DNA of 64,000 bases from CAXBGS01 sp963975425. GTDB taxonomy: Bacteria > Planctomycetota > Planctomycetia > Pirellulales > Pirellulaceae. Where the stretch lies: positions 257,992-321,991 of the forward strand of contig CAXBGS010000009.1 of assembly GCA_963975425.1 (NCBI GenBank). The letters run 5' to 3'. The notes under the pieces were generated by a model. That model saw nothing but the letters and a program-made list of their open reading frames with translations, ran no database searches and was not told where the DNA came from. A program made the position numbers and the translations under genes. Positions 9,782 through 17,962 of this stretch are shown one piece after another; position 1 is the first letter of the stretch, and every line of letters begins with the position of its first letter.

Positions 9782-9963
9782 TGCGCAGTCTTAGGTTGGA
9801 TAGCATGTGATGTTCATCGGAAATTCGGCCGCCGAGATTCGACTGCATGATCGTGTCTTCCCCTGGCAAACCAATTCGGAGCACAAGAGTATGGCAGCAG
9901 GAAGTTGCAATGGTTGCGATCGGACGGTGTTCTTATCGTCTTGTCGATTGATTCAATTGGTCG

Positions 9964-10536
9964 CTAGATGTCCTCGGGGCGGTTGACGTTTCGGCAGGAT
10001 TCGCTGGTCAGGGATAACGTTTCATGGGGGCGCGATGCGATCCAGCGATGCAGACTGCGATCTTTGGAATTTGCGAGTTGCGTTAGATCCTCGAGAAATG
10101 CCGCTGGATAAATGGCAACCAAAGGCTGGAGCCTTGCATCGGACTGGGAAATGCCACAAACGGTTTGTTCTGGATGGGCGAGCCACTTTTGATGCATCGT
10201 GACTAGATCGTCGACCGTTAGGTCGGGCATATCGACCGGAGTGATACAGCACGCGTCGAATCGGTTGGCGCGGGCGTATTGAAGCACGGCGGCCACACCC
10301 GCCGCCGGCCCTCGTTCGCAAAGCATGTCAGGAACAATTTCGTAATCAGAATGGGGCGAGTTGCCTGAACGGGGCGAGTTTCCTGATATGACGACTTTGT
10401 CACAAACGTGCGTTAGTCGTTGGTAACTGTATTGCAGATAACTCACGCCGGTCGGGTGCGCCAAATTCGCTTTGTCGGTACCCATGCGTGACGACTTTCC
10501 GCCGCACAGGACTGCACCGAGCAACGGAGGCGTCAT
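9964..10536 (-). CDS. mobA: Molybdenum cofactor guanylyltransferase MobA
   Basis: A 190-residue nucleotidyltransferase that adds GMP to molybdopterin to make the bis-MGD form of the cofactor. The N-terminus has the family signature GAVLCGGKSSRMGTDK, which binds the GTP phosphates. DMPDLTVDDL is the central acidic motif. The frame is open much further upstream, but the ATG at 10534-10536 directly precedes the signature and overlaps the preceding gene by 4 bases (ATGA), implying translational coupling. Length is normal for MobA. Its presence suggests a bis-MGD enzyme, such as an assimilatory nitrate reductase, elsewhere in the genome. Confidence 0.93.
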   Translation of the reverse strand: MTPPLLGAVLCGGKSSRMGTDKANLAHPTGVSYLQYSYQRLTHVCDKVVISGNSPRSGNSPHSDYEIVPDMLCERGPAAGVAAVLQYARANRFDACCITPVDMPDLTVDDLVTMHQKWLAHPEQTVCGISQSDARLQPLVAIYPAAFLEDLTQLANSKDRSLHRWIASRPHETLSLTSESCRNVNRPEDI

Positions 10537-10847
10537 GACGATTGCTTTGACAAGACGTCTTCGACCCAGCCGCGAGCACGCATCATGGGCGGGAACCCAA
10601 TCGTCGGCGCGGAAAGCAGTGCGACGTGTCGTAAATCTTCCGGCTGACAACCCGCTTCGATCGCTTTTCGGCAGTGGGAATGTGCGGCGCCTTCGAGTCC
10701 CGCGCCGATCGAGATGGCCAGCTTTACCAGCGAGACTTCTCGATCCGATAGTGGTCCAGCCTCGCGCGCCTGTTTGCCGAACGACTCGTACGCCTGCATC
10801 AGTTCGGGGTGGTCTTGATGCATCTTTTTGTAAGGTTTTGGAATCAT
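10533..10847 (-). CDS. Carboxymuconolactone decarboxylase/AhpD-like protein
   Basis: A 104-residue alpha-helical protein of the CMD/AhpD fold (LSDREVSLVKLAISIGAGLEG, then AAHSHCRKAIEAGC). The classical AhpD redox pair CxxC is not present: His stands where the first Cys would be, and a second Cys lies eight residues after the retained one. A peroxidase role is therefore doubtful. It starts 2 bases after the cobA-hemD stop and overlaps mobA by 4 bases, so it is embedded in the cofactor operon. Function in that setting is unknown. Confidence 0.85.
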   Translation of the reverse strand: MIPKPYKKMHQDHPELMQAYESFGKQAREAGPLSDREVSLVKLAISIGAGLEGAAHSHCRKAIEAGCQPEDLRHVALLSAPTIGFPPMMRARGWVEDVLSKQSS

Positions 10848-10849
10848 AA

Positions 10850-12424
10850 TCAGCCGGTCTTGTGTTGCGAGTTTTCGTATTTCGAGATGCCGCGAACCAG
10901 TGCGTCGATGGTATAGGGATCCGCCTCAACGGTAACGTCAAATCCAAGACGATTCAGTGCTTGCGACGTGATGGGGCTCAGGCTGGCGAAACGGGGTGGT
11001 GTTCCGGTTGTTGGTTTCATCAAGTCGCCAAACATCCTTGCCAAGCTTTCCGCGGTGGCGCTGCTGGTCACCGTCACCCAATCAATTTTGCCTTGTTCGA
11101 AAAGCCGTGTCACTGCCGCGTCGGGTGTGTCGACGTCGCGGTGTGAGTACGCCACGACTTGAGTGACGTTGGCACCTGAGGTCGAAAGCGAGTCGGCAAG
11201 GTTATCTTTGCCACGACTAGCCCGCACGATCAAGACGTTGCGTTGATCGACTTCGCCGGCTAGTTCCGCCGCCAGTGATTCGGCGTCGAATTCCGATGGG
11301 ACAACGTCGGCTCGCACGTGGTACTTTGACAGCGCGGCTGCGGTTTGTTTTCCCACCGCGGCGATTCGAAGGCCGGCAAGGGCGCGCATGTCGTTGCCGA
11401 TTTCGATCAAGCGATCCAGAAAAAACTGTACACCATTGCGGCTGCAAAAGATCAGCGTATCGAAGTGTTCCAGCTTTTCAATTGCCGCGTCGACATCGTC
11501 ATAGGTATCTGGCGGTCCGATCGCGATGGCCGGTTGGATGACGACGTGGGCACCCAGTTCGCGCAGCGGAGCCGCCAAAGATTCGGCTTGGTCCAGCGGT
11601 CGCGAAACCAGCACCGTGCGACCGAACAATGGTCGATGTTGCAACCAGCTCATCGTTTCGGCCAACTGGGTCACGGCCCCCAGAATGACAATGACGGGAG
11701 GACGAAATCGACTAGCGGGCGTCAAGCGTTCGGCGACCTCGTCCAACCGACAGTGGATGGTTTGCTGATCTTCCAGGCTGCAGCGTCGAATCAGCGCTGC
11801 TGGGGTCTCGGGCGGTTTGCCATGGTCGAGCAGTGCTTGAGCCCAGCTTTCCGCCGTCGTGACTCCCATATAGATGACCAGCGTGCCCGGAAATTTTGCC
11901 AGCGCCGACCAGTCGAGTGCCGATTCGGATTTGCCAGGTTCTTCGTGGCCGGTGACCAGAGCGACCGCGGATGCCAGCCCGCGGTGGGTGACCGGGATGC
12001 CTGCGTATGATCCCGCCGCGAGGGCGGCGGTGATGCCGGGGACGATTTCGAACCGGATACCCGCTGCGCGAAGCGCGTCGACTTCCTCGGCCGTTCGCGC
12101 AAAAACAGCCGGATCGCCGCCTTTCAATCGCACAACACGGCGTCCAGCGGCGGCATGGCGAATCATCTCGGCAATGATTTCATCCTGTCGCCAAATGCGT
12201 ATCTGGCCGTGTTTTCCCACGCAAAGAGCCTCTGCCGTCGGGGCGTGACGGAGCAGTTCAGGGTTGCAAAGCCCGTCGTACAACACCACATCACACTGCG
12301 CGAGCCGTTCGGCGCCGCGGAGCGTCAAGAGGCCTGGATCGCCCGGCCCGGCGCCGATCAGGTAGACGATCCCCGAATTTGCGGGCTCGACGACGGAGGG
12401 GGGGTGGGAAGAAATTTCGCTCAT
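10850..12424 (-). CDS. cobA-hemD: Fused uroporphyrinogen-III C-methyltransferase / uroporphyrinogen-III synthase
   Basis: A 524-residue two-domain enzyme. Residues about 18-262 are a SUMT domain (VYLIGAGPGDPGLLTLRG, VVRLKGGDPAVFAR, GSYAGIPVTHRG), which methylates uroporphyrinogen III twice to precorrin-2 for siroheme or cobalamin. Residues about 270-515 are a HemD domain (GRTVLVSRPLDQAESLAAPL, then a poorly conserved body with VTVTSSATAESLARM), which closes hydroxymethylbilane to uroporphyrinogen III. The fusion places consecutive steps on one chain. It heads a minus-strand operon with the AhpD-like gene, mobA and moeA. Siroheme and molybdenum cofactor together point to nitrate/nitrite assimilation, although those reductases are not in this window. 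Confidence 0.95.
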   Translation of the reverse strand: MSEISSHPPSVVEPANSGIVYLIGAGPGDPGLLTLRGAERLAQCDVVLYDGLCNPELLRHAPTAEALCVGKHGQIRIWRQDEIIAEMIRHAAAGRRVVRLKGGDPAVFARTAEEVDALRAAGIRFEIVPGITAALAAGSYAGIPVTHRGLASAVALVTGHEEPGKSESALDWSALAKFPGTLVIYMGVTTAESWAQALLDHGKPPETPAALIRRCSLEDQQTIHCRLDEVAERLTPASRFRPPVIVILGAVTQLAETMSWLQHRPLFGRTVLVSRPLDQAESLAAPLRELGAHVVIQPAIAIGPPDTYDDVDAAIEKLEHFDTLIFCSRNGVQFFLDRLIEIGNDMRALAGLRIAAVGKQTAAALSKYHVRADVVPSEFDAESLAAELAGEVDQRNVLIVRASRGKDNLADSLSTSGANVTQVVAYSHRDVDTPDAAVTRLFEQGKIDWVTVTSSATAESLARMFGDLMKPTTGTPPRFASLSPITSQALNRLGFDVTVEADPYTIDALVRGISKYENSQHKTG

Positions 12425-12541
12425 GAAATCTAGTTATCGCTTGCTGAATTGACTCTGGACAGGCTGTGGACCTATCGCCATAATGCGTGGCCATCGAAAA
12501 AACGAATGTTTTGCTGACACAAGTCCTATTAAGCCCACGAA

Positions 12542-12811
12542 ATGCCAAATACCGCCAGTGCCAAAAAACGCCTTCGCCAAAACGCGAAGCAACGTCTCCT
12601 GAATCGTGCGATCAAAAGCCAAGTCCGATCGCAAATCCGGAAGGTCCGTGATGCTGCCTCGGCAGGCGAATTGGATAAGGCACGCGACGAATTCCGTGTC
12701 GCGGCGAAACGCATTGATCAAGCATCTGCGAAAAACGTGATTCATAAAAATGCCGCGGCTCGTACGAAAAGTCGTTTAAATCGCTTGATCAAGACGGCAT
12801 CGGCGGGTTAA
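12542..12811 (+). CDS. rpsT: 30S ribosomal protein S20
   Basis: An 89-residue, very basic protein with the S20 pattern: N-terminal MPNTASAKKRLRQNAKQR, a long helical Lys/Arg-rich body, and the conserved block HKNAAARTKSRLNRLI near the C-terminus. S20 binds 16S rRNA in the small subunit body. It is monocistronic, divergent from the cobA-hemD operon, and followed by a strong terminator. Length is typical for the family (85-90). Confidence 0.97.
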   Translation: MPNTASAKKRLRQNAKQRLLNRAIKSQVRSQIRKVRDAASAGELDKARDEFRVAAKRIDQASAKNVIHKNAAARTKSRLNRLIKTASAG

Positions 12812-12879
12812 ACTACGTATTATTCATCTCGGGTAAGAATCGACATCATTGTGGTCGGTGTGTGCCCAAGGTCATTATG

Positions 12880-12916
12880 GGCCGCTCGCGAGATTTCGCG
12901 AGCGGCCTTGTTTTTT
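12880..12916 (+). terminator. Rho-independent terminator of rpsT
   Basis: A perfect 12-bp stem (12880-12891 with 12896-12907) around a 4-base loop, followed by TTGTTTTTT. It lies 68 bases past the rpsT stop. Confidence 0.92.
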
Positions 12917-12979
12917 GCGCCGCGGCGGTCAGGACCGCCGATCACAATCTTTCGAGTGCCAGGCTGCGGGCTCTGCATG

Positions 12980-13062
12980 TTGGCACTGGCTATTGGCCCC
13001 GTCTATTGGCACTGTTTGTCGGCACTGGCTATTGGCACTGTTTGTCGGCACTGCCTATTGGC
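12980..13062. repeat. 13-bp/26-bp tandem repeat between rpsT and dapL
   Basis: Six head-to-tail copies of a 13-bp unit (consensus TTGGCACTGGCTA / TTGGCACTGTTTG alternating, so also a 26-bp period) plus 5 bases of a seventh. It ends exactly at the stop codon region of dapL. Confidence 0.85.
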
Positions 13063-14325
13063 TCAGGCGAAGATCAATCCCGCATCGCCGAGTCGTTTCT
13101 TTGTTTCGTCCATCAATGCGTCTTCGTCGGCTTCGGTATCAGCGACATAGGTCACGCTGAAACGTAAGTACGATCCTGCATCGTCCCACGGCACGGTAAC
13201 GATGCCGAACTGCTCGATCAGATAGCGGGTGGCATCTTCGGCCGCAGCGAACGTTTCGCCCGACTTGGTTGCGGTGGGCGCCTTGGTGTACAAGAAATAG
13301 GTTCCGCCTGGCATCTCGCACTCGAAACCACACTCTTTCAAGACCGCAACGAGTTTCTGCAAACGGCGACGGTACTTGGTGTTGATTCGCTCGGGAATGG
13401 AATCGTCGTCCAGTGCGGCCGCGGCGGCTTTTTGCGTTGCGATGAACTGTCCGCTGTCGCTGTTGTCTTTGACGTCCGAGAACGCCGAGACAATCCGCGG
13501 GTGTCCGCAGACGAATCCCATCCGCCAGCCGATCATGTCATAACCCTTACTCATCGAGTGGACTTCGACACCAACATCGATTGCACCGGGGGTTTGCAAA
13601 AAGCTGCGAGGTTTCCCGTCAAAGGTTAGCAAGATATGCGCGGCGTCTTGTACCACGACAAACTCTTTTTCCTTGGCAAGTGCCACGACTTTCTCAAAGA
13701 ACTCTGGCGGGCAGGTGCGTCCGGTCGGCGAATTGGGATAGTTCAGCACCAGCAGTTTCGTGCGGCGGTAAACATCGTCGGGAACCGAATCAAAATCGGG
13801 CAGGAAGTCGTTCTCTGGCAATAAGGGCAGCTTGAAGACTTCGCCGCCATAGTACCGGGTGTGCGTTCCCGCCACGGGATAGCCGGGCACGGTCATCAGC
13901 GTGACGTCGCCAGGATTGATGAAACAGGCCGGCAGCATCGCGTAGGCTGGCTTGCTGCCGATGCAGTGATTGATTTGCGTTGCCGGATCAAGTTCGACGC
14001 CAAAGTGACGCTGCATGAATCGTGCAGCCGCTTCTTTGAATTCGGCGACGCCGTTGTCGGCGTAGCCGCGGTTTTCCGTCTTGTTGACTTCATCGCTCAT
14101 CACTTTGCGAACGGATTCGTCGGCCATTGAATCGTTCTCGCCGATTCCAAAGTCGAGCAATTGTCGCTGGGGATGCTCTGCGAGCGCGTTTCGCTTGGCT
14201 CGCTTGATTTTCTCGAACTTGTAAATCTCGGTGTCTTTGCCGTACGCCGCTCCGCCGATGCGATCGGCGAATAAGTTTTGAAAATATGGGTCGGCGGCGG
14301 AGGAGTCTTTCGTGGCGGTCGACAT
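13063..14325 (-). CDS. dapL: LL-diaminopimelate aminotransferase
   Basis: A 420-residue PLP-dependent class I/II aminotransferase that converts tetrahydrodipicolinate directly to LL-diaminopimelate in lysine and peptidoglycan precursor synthesis. Features: ENRGYADNGVAEFKEAA, the LNYPNSPTGRT block, and SMSKGYDMIGWRMGF around residue 260, whose Lys forms the PLP aldimine. DapL is the diaminopimelate route known in planctomycetes, chlamydiae, cyanobacteria and plants. Length matches the family (about 410-430). It converges with rpsT and is monocistronic. Confidence 0.93.
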   Translation of the reverse strand: MSTATKDSSAADPYFQNLFADRIGGAAYGKDTEIYKFEKIKRAKRNALAEHPQRQLLDFGIGENDSMADESVRKVMSDEVNKTENRGYADNGVAEFKEAAARFMQRHFGVELDPATQINHCIGSKPAYAMLPACFINPGDVTLMTVPGYPVAGTHTRYYGGEVFKLPLLPENDFLPDFDSVPDDVYRRTKLLVLNYPNSPTGRTCPPEFFEKVVALAKEKEFVVVQDAAHILLTFDGKPRSFLQTPGAIDVGVEVHSMSKGYDMIGWRMGFVCGHPRIVSAFSDVKDNSDSGQFIATQKAAAAALDDDSIPERINTKYRRRLQKLVAVLKECGFECEMPGGTYFLYTKAPTATKSGETFAAAEDATRYLIEQFGIVTVPWDDAGSYLRFSVTYVADTEADEDALMDETKKRLGDAGLIFA

Positions 14326-14395
14326 GGGTATTGGTATGTTACGAGTGGAACGGGCGGTTTGAGTGATTCTTAATCCCGAAGCCTAATTCCCCGAT

Positions 14396-14461
14396 GCCGT
14401 CATCGGCAAGGGCTGTTGCCGTCGTCGGCAAGGGCTGTTGCTGTCATCGGCAAGGGCTGTT
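14396..14461. repeat. 22-bp tandem repeat upstream of the histidine kinase
   Basis: Three adjacent 22-bp copies with the core CATCGGCAAGGGCTGTTGC, differing at two or three positions. The array lies in the gap between divergent dapL and the histidine kinase gene. Confidence 0.9.
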
Positions 14462-14612
14462 GGCAGGGGAGGGCGGGTGTCGTCTTTGCGGTCAAGTGTT
14501 TATCGCTGTCGTGGATTGGAGCGGGTTCGTTGCGTCGGCAAAAGGGCTCATCTCAGATACCGCATTGCTCGCTACAATTGGAATGTTTCTGTCCTCACCG
14601 CCCCCATGTGTC

Positions 14613-15374
14613 ATGTCCACCGCCCATCCACCGTCGGAAGTCGACTCGCTGCGGGCTCGCTATGAGGAGCTAGCCGAGCTGGCGGGGTCTTTGGCCCACG
14701 AGATCAAGAATCCGCTGTCGGTCATTCATATGAATATTGAATTGCTGAGCGAGGATTTGGAAGAGCTGAATTCGCCCGTTCAGCGGCGGAGTCTGGACCG
14801 CGTTGATATTGTCCGCGAGCAATGCGAACGCATGGAAGCGTTGCTGCGTGATTTCCTGCGGTACGCGCGGCTCCGCGATATTGATCTCGTCTCCGGCAGC
14901 CTGAATGACCAAGTCGAACAGGTTTTGCGAGCCTACCAAGCCCAGGCTGATGCCGAGGGCATCGATGTCGAAAAATACTTGGACCCCGATCTGCCGTCGA
15001 TTTTGTTGCACAGCGATTCGTTGCAGGCGGCGCTGATGAATCTGGTCAAGAACGCACTCGAGTCAATGCAATCGGGCGGCCAACTACTTGCCCGGACCTA
15101 CTCGACGCGCACCAGTGTCGCGCTGGACCTAATCGACACCGGTACCGGCGTTGACGACAACACCGTGCTGCATATGTTCGAACCGTTCTACAGCACCAAG
15201 GAAGGCGGTTCGGGGTTAGGGCTGCCGACGGCAAGGAAGATCATCGAAGCCCACGGCGGTCGCATCAGCGTGCAAAGCGAACTGGGGCGTGGGACGAAGT
15301 TTGTGCTTGAATTTCCGGTGCCAAAACGAATCCACGCTACGCCGTCGCCAAACCACCATGGTGCATCGACGTAG
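14613..15374 (+). CDS. Soluble sensor histidine kinase
   Basis: A protein of about 253 residues containing only a kinase core. The HisKA domain has the H-box LAHEIKNPLSVI, with the phospho-accepting His at residue 29. The HATPase domain has the N-box NLVKNALESM, the G1 box DTGTGVDD, an F-box EPFYSTKEGG and the G2 box GSGLGLPTARKI. There is no membrane segment, PAS or HAMP domain, so it should act in the cytoplasm and take its signal from another protein. The frame is open back to 14394 across a tandem repeat, but the ATG at 14613 is the sensible start. No response regulator gene is adjacent. Confidence 0.88.
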   Translation: MSTAHPPSEVDSLRARYEELAELAGSLAHEIKNPLSVIHMNIELLSEDLEELNSPVQRRSLDRVDIVREQCERMEALLRDFLRYARLRDIDLVSGSLNDQVEQVLRAYQAQADAEGIDVEKYLDPDLPSILLHSDSLQAALMNLVKNALESMQSGGQLLARTYSTRTSVALDLIDTGTGVDDNTVLHMFEPFYSTKEGGSGLGLPTARKIIEAHGGRISVQSELGRGTKFVLEFPVPKRIHATPSPNHHGAST

Positions 15375-15441
15375 GTGCCAGGGTTGGCCGACTTTCCATA
15401 TCCGCCGGCGCGCCATACCCCGTGTCGTGTCGGCTTCGCCG

Positions 15442-17622
15442 CTAAAGCTGGATCACGCGTTCGGGCGGGACGGTTTCGACGGCTTGTTCACAGCGGGCGG
15501 CCAGTTCCATTTGCACGGCCCAACGTCCGTCGGCGTCACCTGTGACGATCCAGTGCGGTTGAACACAGACGCTTTGATGAACCAGTTCGAATCCGCCTTC
15601 GCTTTGGCTGACCGTTTCGATCGGGAACGCCCAGACGCCGCTGGGGCGGTCGATGTTAATATCCACATCGATGCCCAGCCAGCGATCCGATAAGCTTAGG
15701 CCGTGGGCATCGTGCAGGTCTAATGATTGACCGAGTTGCCCAAGGCGGTTGCCATTCGGGTCGCTGAAATAACGATCATCGGCCCCAGCGGGCAGGCCGG
15801 CAAAGTTCAATTCGATGGCGAAGTGCAGCGGTTGGCCCGGCGGCAGGTTTTCCATCAGGTATGTGATCGACAGCACATCGCTGTCGGCGACCATGGTGAC
15901 GGCTTTCGTTAACGTGATCGGAATGCCCCAAGCGTTGCCGGCGCGCCGCATTTGGACTTGAACACGATCGGAACCTCTCCGCAGCTTGGTCTCAAACGGC
16001 AGTTCCACGAAATCACCTCGTTCGGTCGCTTCGCCGCGGGCGACCGCTTCCAGGGTCGCTTCGTTGTCATAGAAGTGATCCATCAGGCTCTTTCGCGCGT
16101 AGCGGTCGTATTGTAAGCGTTGGTCCAGGTCAGCCTGTTTGAATACGACGCGGTCATGAATGCTGGCGACGTTTTCACCGTCATCGCTCGGTCCGGTGAG
16201 GACTTTGCGGTGATAACTTTCCGGCCGGCGCATCAGTGTGGCCAATAGGTTGTGGCGAATCTCTCGCACGTCCAGTTCGTACATCCGTCCGCCACGGCCT
16301 GGCGCAACCCACGCACACAGCTTGTTGTTGCTGAGCCGGATTTCTTGCAAGCCATCGAAGTTGTAATCGTCCGCGGTGGCTTGGACGTTGGTCGGTCCGC
16401 CCGCGGTTAGCCGTTCCAGGGCGTTGTCCGCTGCGATCAAGTGTTCGTAGATCGCATTACGCAAGTGAGGCAAATAGATGCCACCGAATGCTCCGTGCCA
16501 GTACGGACAATTGCATTGACCGCGGTACAAGTGGTCACGAACTTCGGCCAATTCGCCCGCGTCGATACCCGCCGATTCCGCTTCGGCCAATCGCCGGCTG
16601 ACATTCATCATCCGGGCGTACATCTCGTTGGTTTCTTCGTACTTGATCTTAAAGTTACGCCAATAGCCGCCACGCATGAACGATTGCAGGTCCGACCATT
16701 TTTCGGCTTCTTTGTGGTCTTGGCCGTGCATCTCGTGCATCACGTCTTCGTAACGCTGTTGCGCATCGACTGGCAGCGACCACTGCGTCATCTCGCGGTA
16801 ACTGCAATCGGGAAGGTAAACCTTGCCGGCGGCTTGTGTGGATTGGATGGCCTGATTCAATGTAATCGTATGCAGCCAATCTGCGTTGTCGGACAATGCA
16901 TCGAAAAAGGATTTCAGCCAGCCTTGTTCATACACGTGTTGTTTGGTGTCGGGCCACGTCCCGAACTTTTCGCCGTCGTCGCCAAAGGTCAGCACCGCGC
17001 CGGGCGAGCGCTGGGCGATCTGGCGACAGTGATCGATCGTTGCCGCTGCTGGTTGGAACGGAATCGTATACCGCAGGTGTTCCGATCCCGGGAATACGCT
17101 TAACAAACGTCCGTCGTCTTCGGTGATGAAGTATCCCGTCAATTCTTCGCTGGTCAGGCCAGCGGCGCGGAAATGGTAGTCGTCCAGAACGGTGTATCGA
17201 ATACCAGCGTCAACCACATCACGCGTTAATGATGATTCCCATACGCGTTCTGGCATCCACATGCCTTTGGGGGTCTCGCCAAAATTACGTTGCAACCATT
17301 GTCCGTATGATGCAATTTGTCCGATGCGATCGCGACCGGGCAACATCGTCAAGATCGGCTCGTACTGCGGACCGCCAATGATCTCGATACGGCCGGCATC
17401 GACCAGCAACCGAATGCGATCAAGGTATTCGGGGTGTCGCTCGGCTAACCACATCATCAGCGGGCCGGACGTGTGCAGCGAAAGGTTCAATCGCTCGTAT
17501 GGCTCGAACACCTCTAAGAACGGCAAGTAGCTGTCCTGATATGCTTGCTCGAACACGCCATCGAAATTGCCGATCGGCTGGTGATTGTGCAGAACCAAGC
17601 AAAGGTGGACGTGAGGCGACAT
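15442..17622 (-). CDS. GH57 alpha-glucan enzyme (4-alpha-glucanotransferase/alpha-amylase type)
   Basis: A 726-residue glycoside hydrolase family 57 protein. Motif 1 LHNHQP is near the N-terminus. The segment GMWMPERVWES holds the probable nucleophile Glu, and LTFGDDGEKFGTW holds the probable acid/base Asp. C-terminal regions resemble DUF1925 and DUF1926, as in the archaeal 4-alpha-glucanotransferase of Thermococcus litoralis. It should rearrange or degrade alpha-1,4-glucan. The frame is open 23 codons upstream, but the ATG at 17620-17622 directly precedes the beta strand leading to motif 1. No signal peptide, so the substrate is intracellular glycogen, consistent with glgA nearby. Confidence 0.9.
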   Translation of the reverse strand: MSPHVHLCLVLHNHQPIGNFDGVFEQAYQDSYLPFLEVFEPYERLNLSLHTSGPLMMWLAERHPEYLDRIRLLVDAGRIEIIGGPQYEPILTMLPGRDRIGQIASYGQWLQRNFGETPKGMWMPERVWESSLTRDVVDAGIRYTVLDDYHFRAAGLTSEELTGYFITEDDGRLLSVFPGSEHLRYTIPFQPAAATIDHCRQIAQRSPGAVLTFGDDGEKFGTWPDTKQHVYEQGWLKSFFDALSDNADWLHTITLNQAIQSTQAAGKVYLPDCSYREMTQWSLPVDAQQRYEDVMHEMHGQDHKEAEKWSDLQSFMRGGYWRNFKIKYEETNEMYARMMNVSRRLAEAESAGIDAGELAEVRDHLYRGQCNCPYWHGAFGGIYLPHLRNAIYEHLIAADNALERLTAGGPTNVQATADDYNFDGLQEIRLSNNKLCAWVAPGRGGRMYELDVREIRHNLLATLMRRPESYHRKVLTGPSDDGENVASIHDRVVFKQADLDQRLQYDRYARKSLMDHFYDNEATLEAVARGEATERGDFVELPFETKLRRGSDRVQVQMRRAGNAWGIPITLTKAVTMVADSDVLSITYLMENLPPGQPLHFAIELNFAGLPAGADDRYFSDPNGNRLGQLGQSLDLHDAHGLSLSDRWLGIDVDINIDRPSGVWAFPIETVSQSEGGFELVHQSVCVQPHWIVTGDADGRWAVQMELAARCEQAVETVPPERVIQL

Positions 17623-17962
17623 AATGCTGTGCAGACCGATGGGTGAAAAAGGGACGAATGATTTGCTGGCAAGTCGATTGCGATGCTGCAATGATTGTAG
17701 GCGAAGTTTCGTTTTCGCCGAATAGCGCGAGCACTCAATGCGTGTCGGTGCTGATGAATCTCAGGGCGGCTCGCGCGATACATTCGTCATCAAGAGCGAA
17801 CTTTGCCTAATCGCTAGCAAGTGCGCAGACGCGCAGTGGGAGTATCGGCCAGAGGCAGCACCGAAGTTCAGCCGTTCTTGACCGCCAATGGATTCTTGTC
17901 GAATCGTTGGGGGCTTCGAGCTCCTGTCGTTGGGCCAAAGGGCTCCTGAGGGACCGCAGCGA
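17623..17962. other. Intergenic gap without a recognised gene
   Basis: 340 bases between the GH57 and GalT-like genes. Short frames on both strands show no family resemblance. I see no repeat, RNA gene or clear terminator in it; the promoter of the GH57 gene probably lies here. Confidence 0.5.

Noticed and set aside
10533..10847. Calling the small helical protein an alkylhydroperoxidase
   Set aside because: The CxxC redox pair of AhpD is not present.
12980..13062. CRISPR-like repeat array
   Set aside because: The units are adjacent without spacers and no cas gene is in the window.
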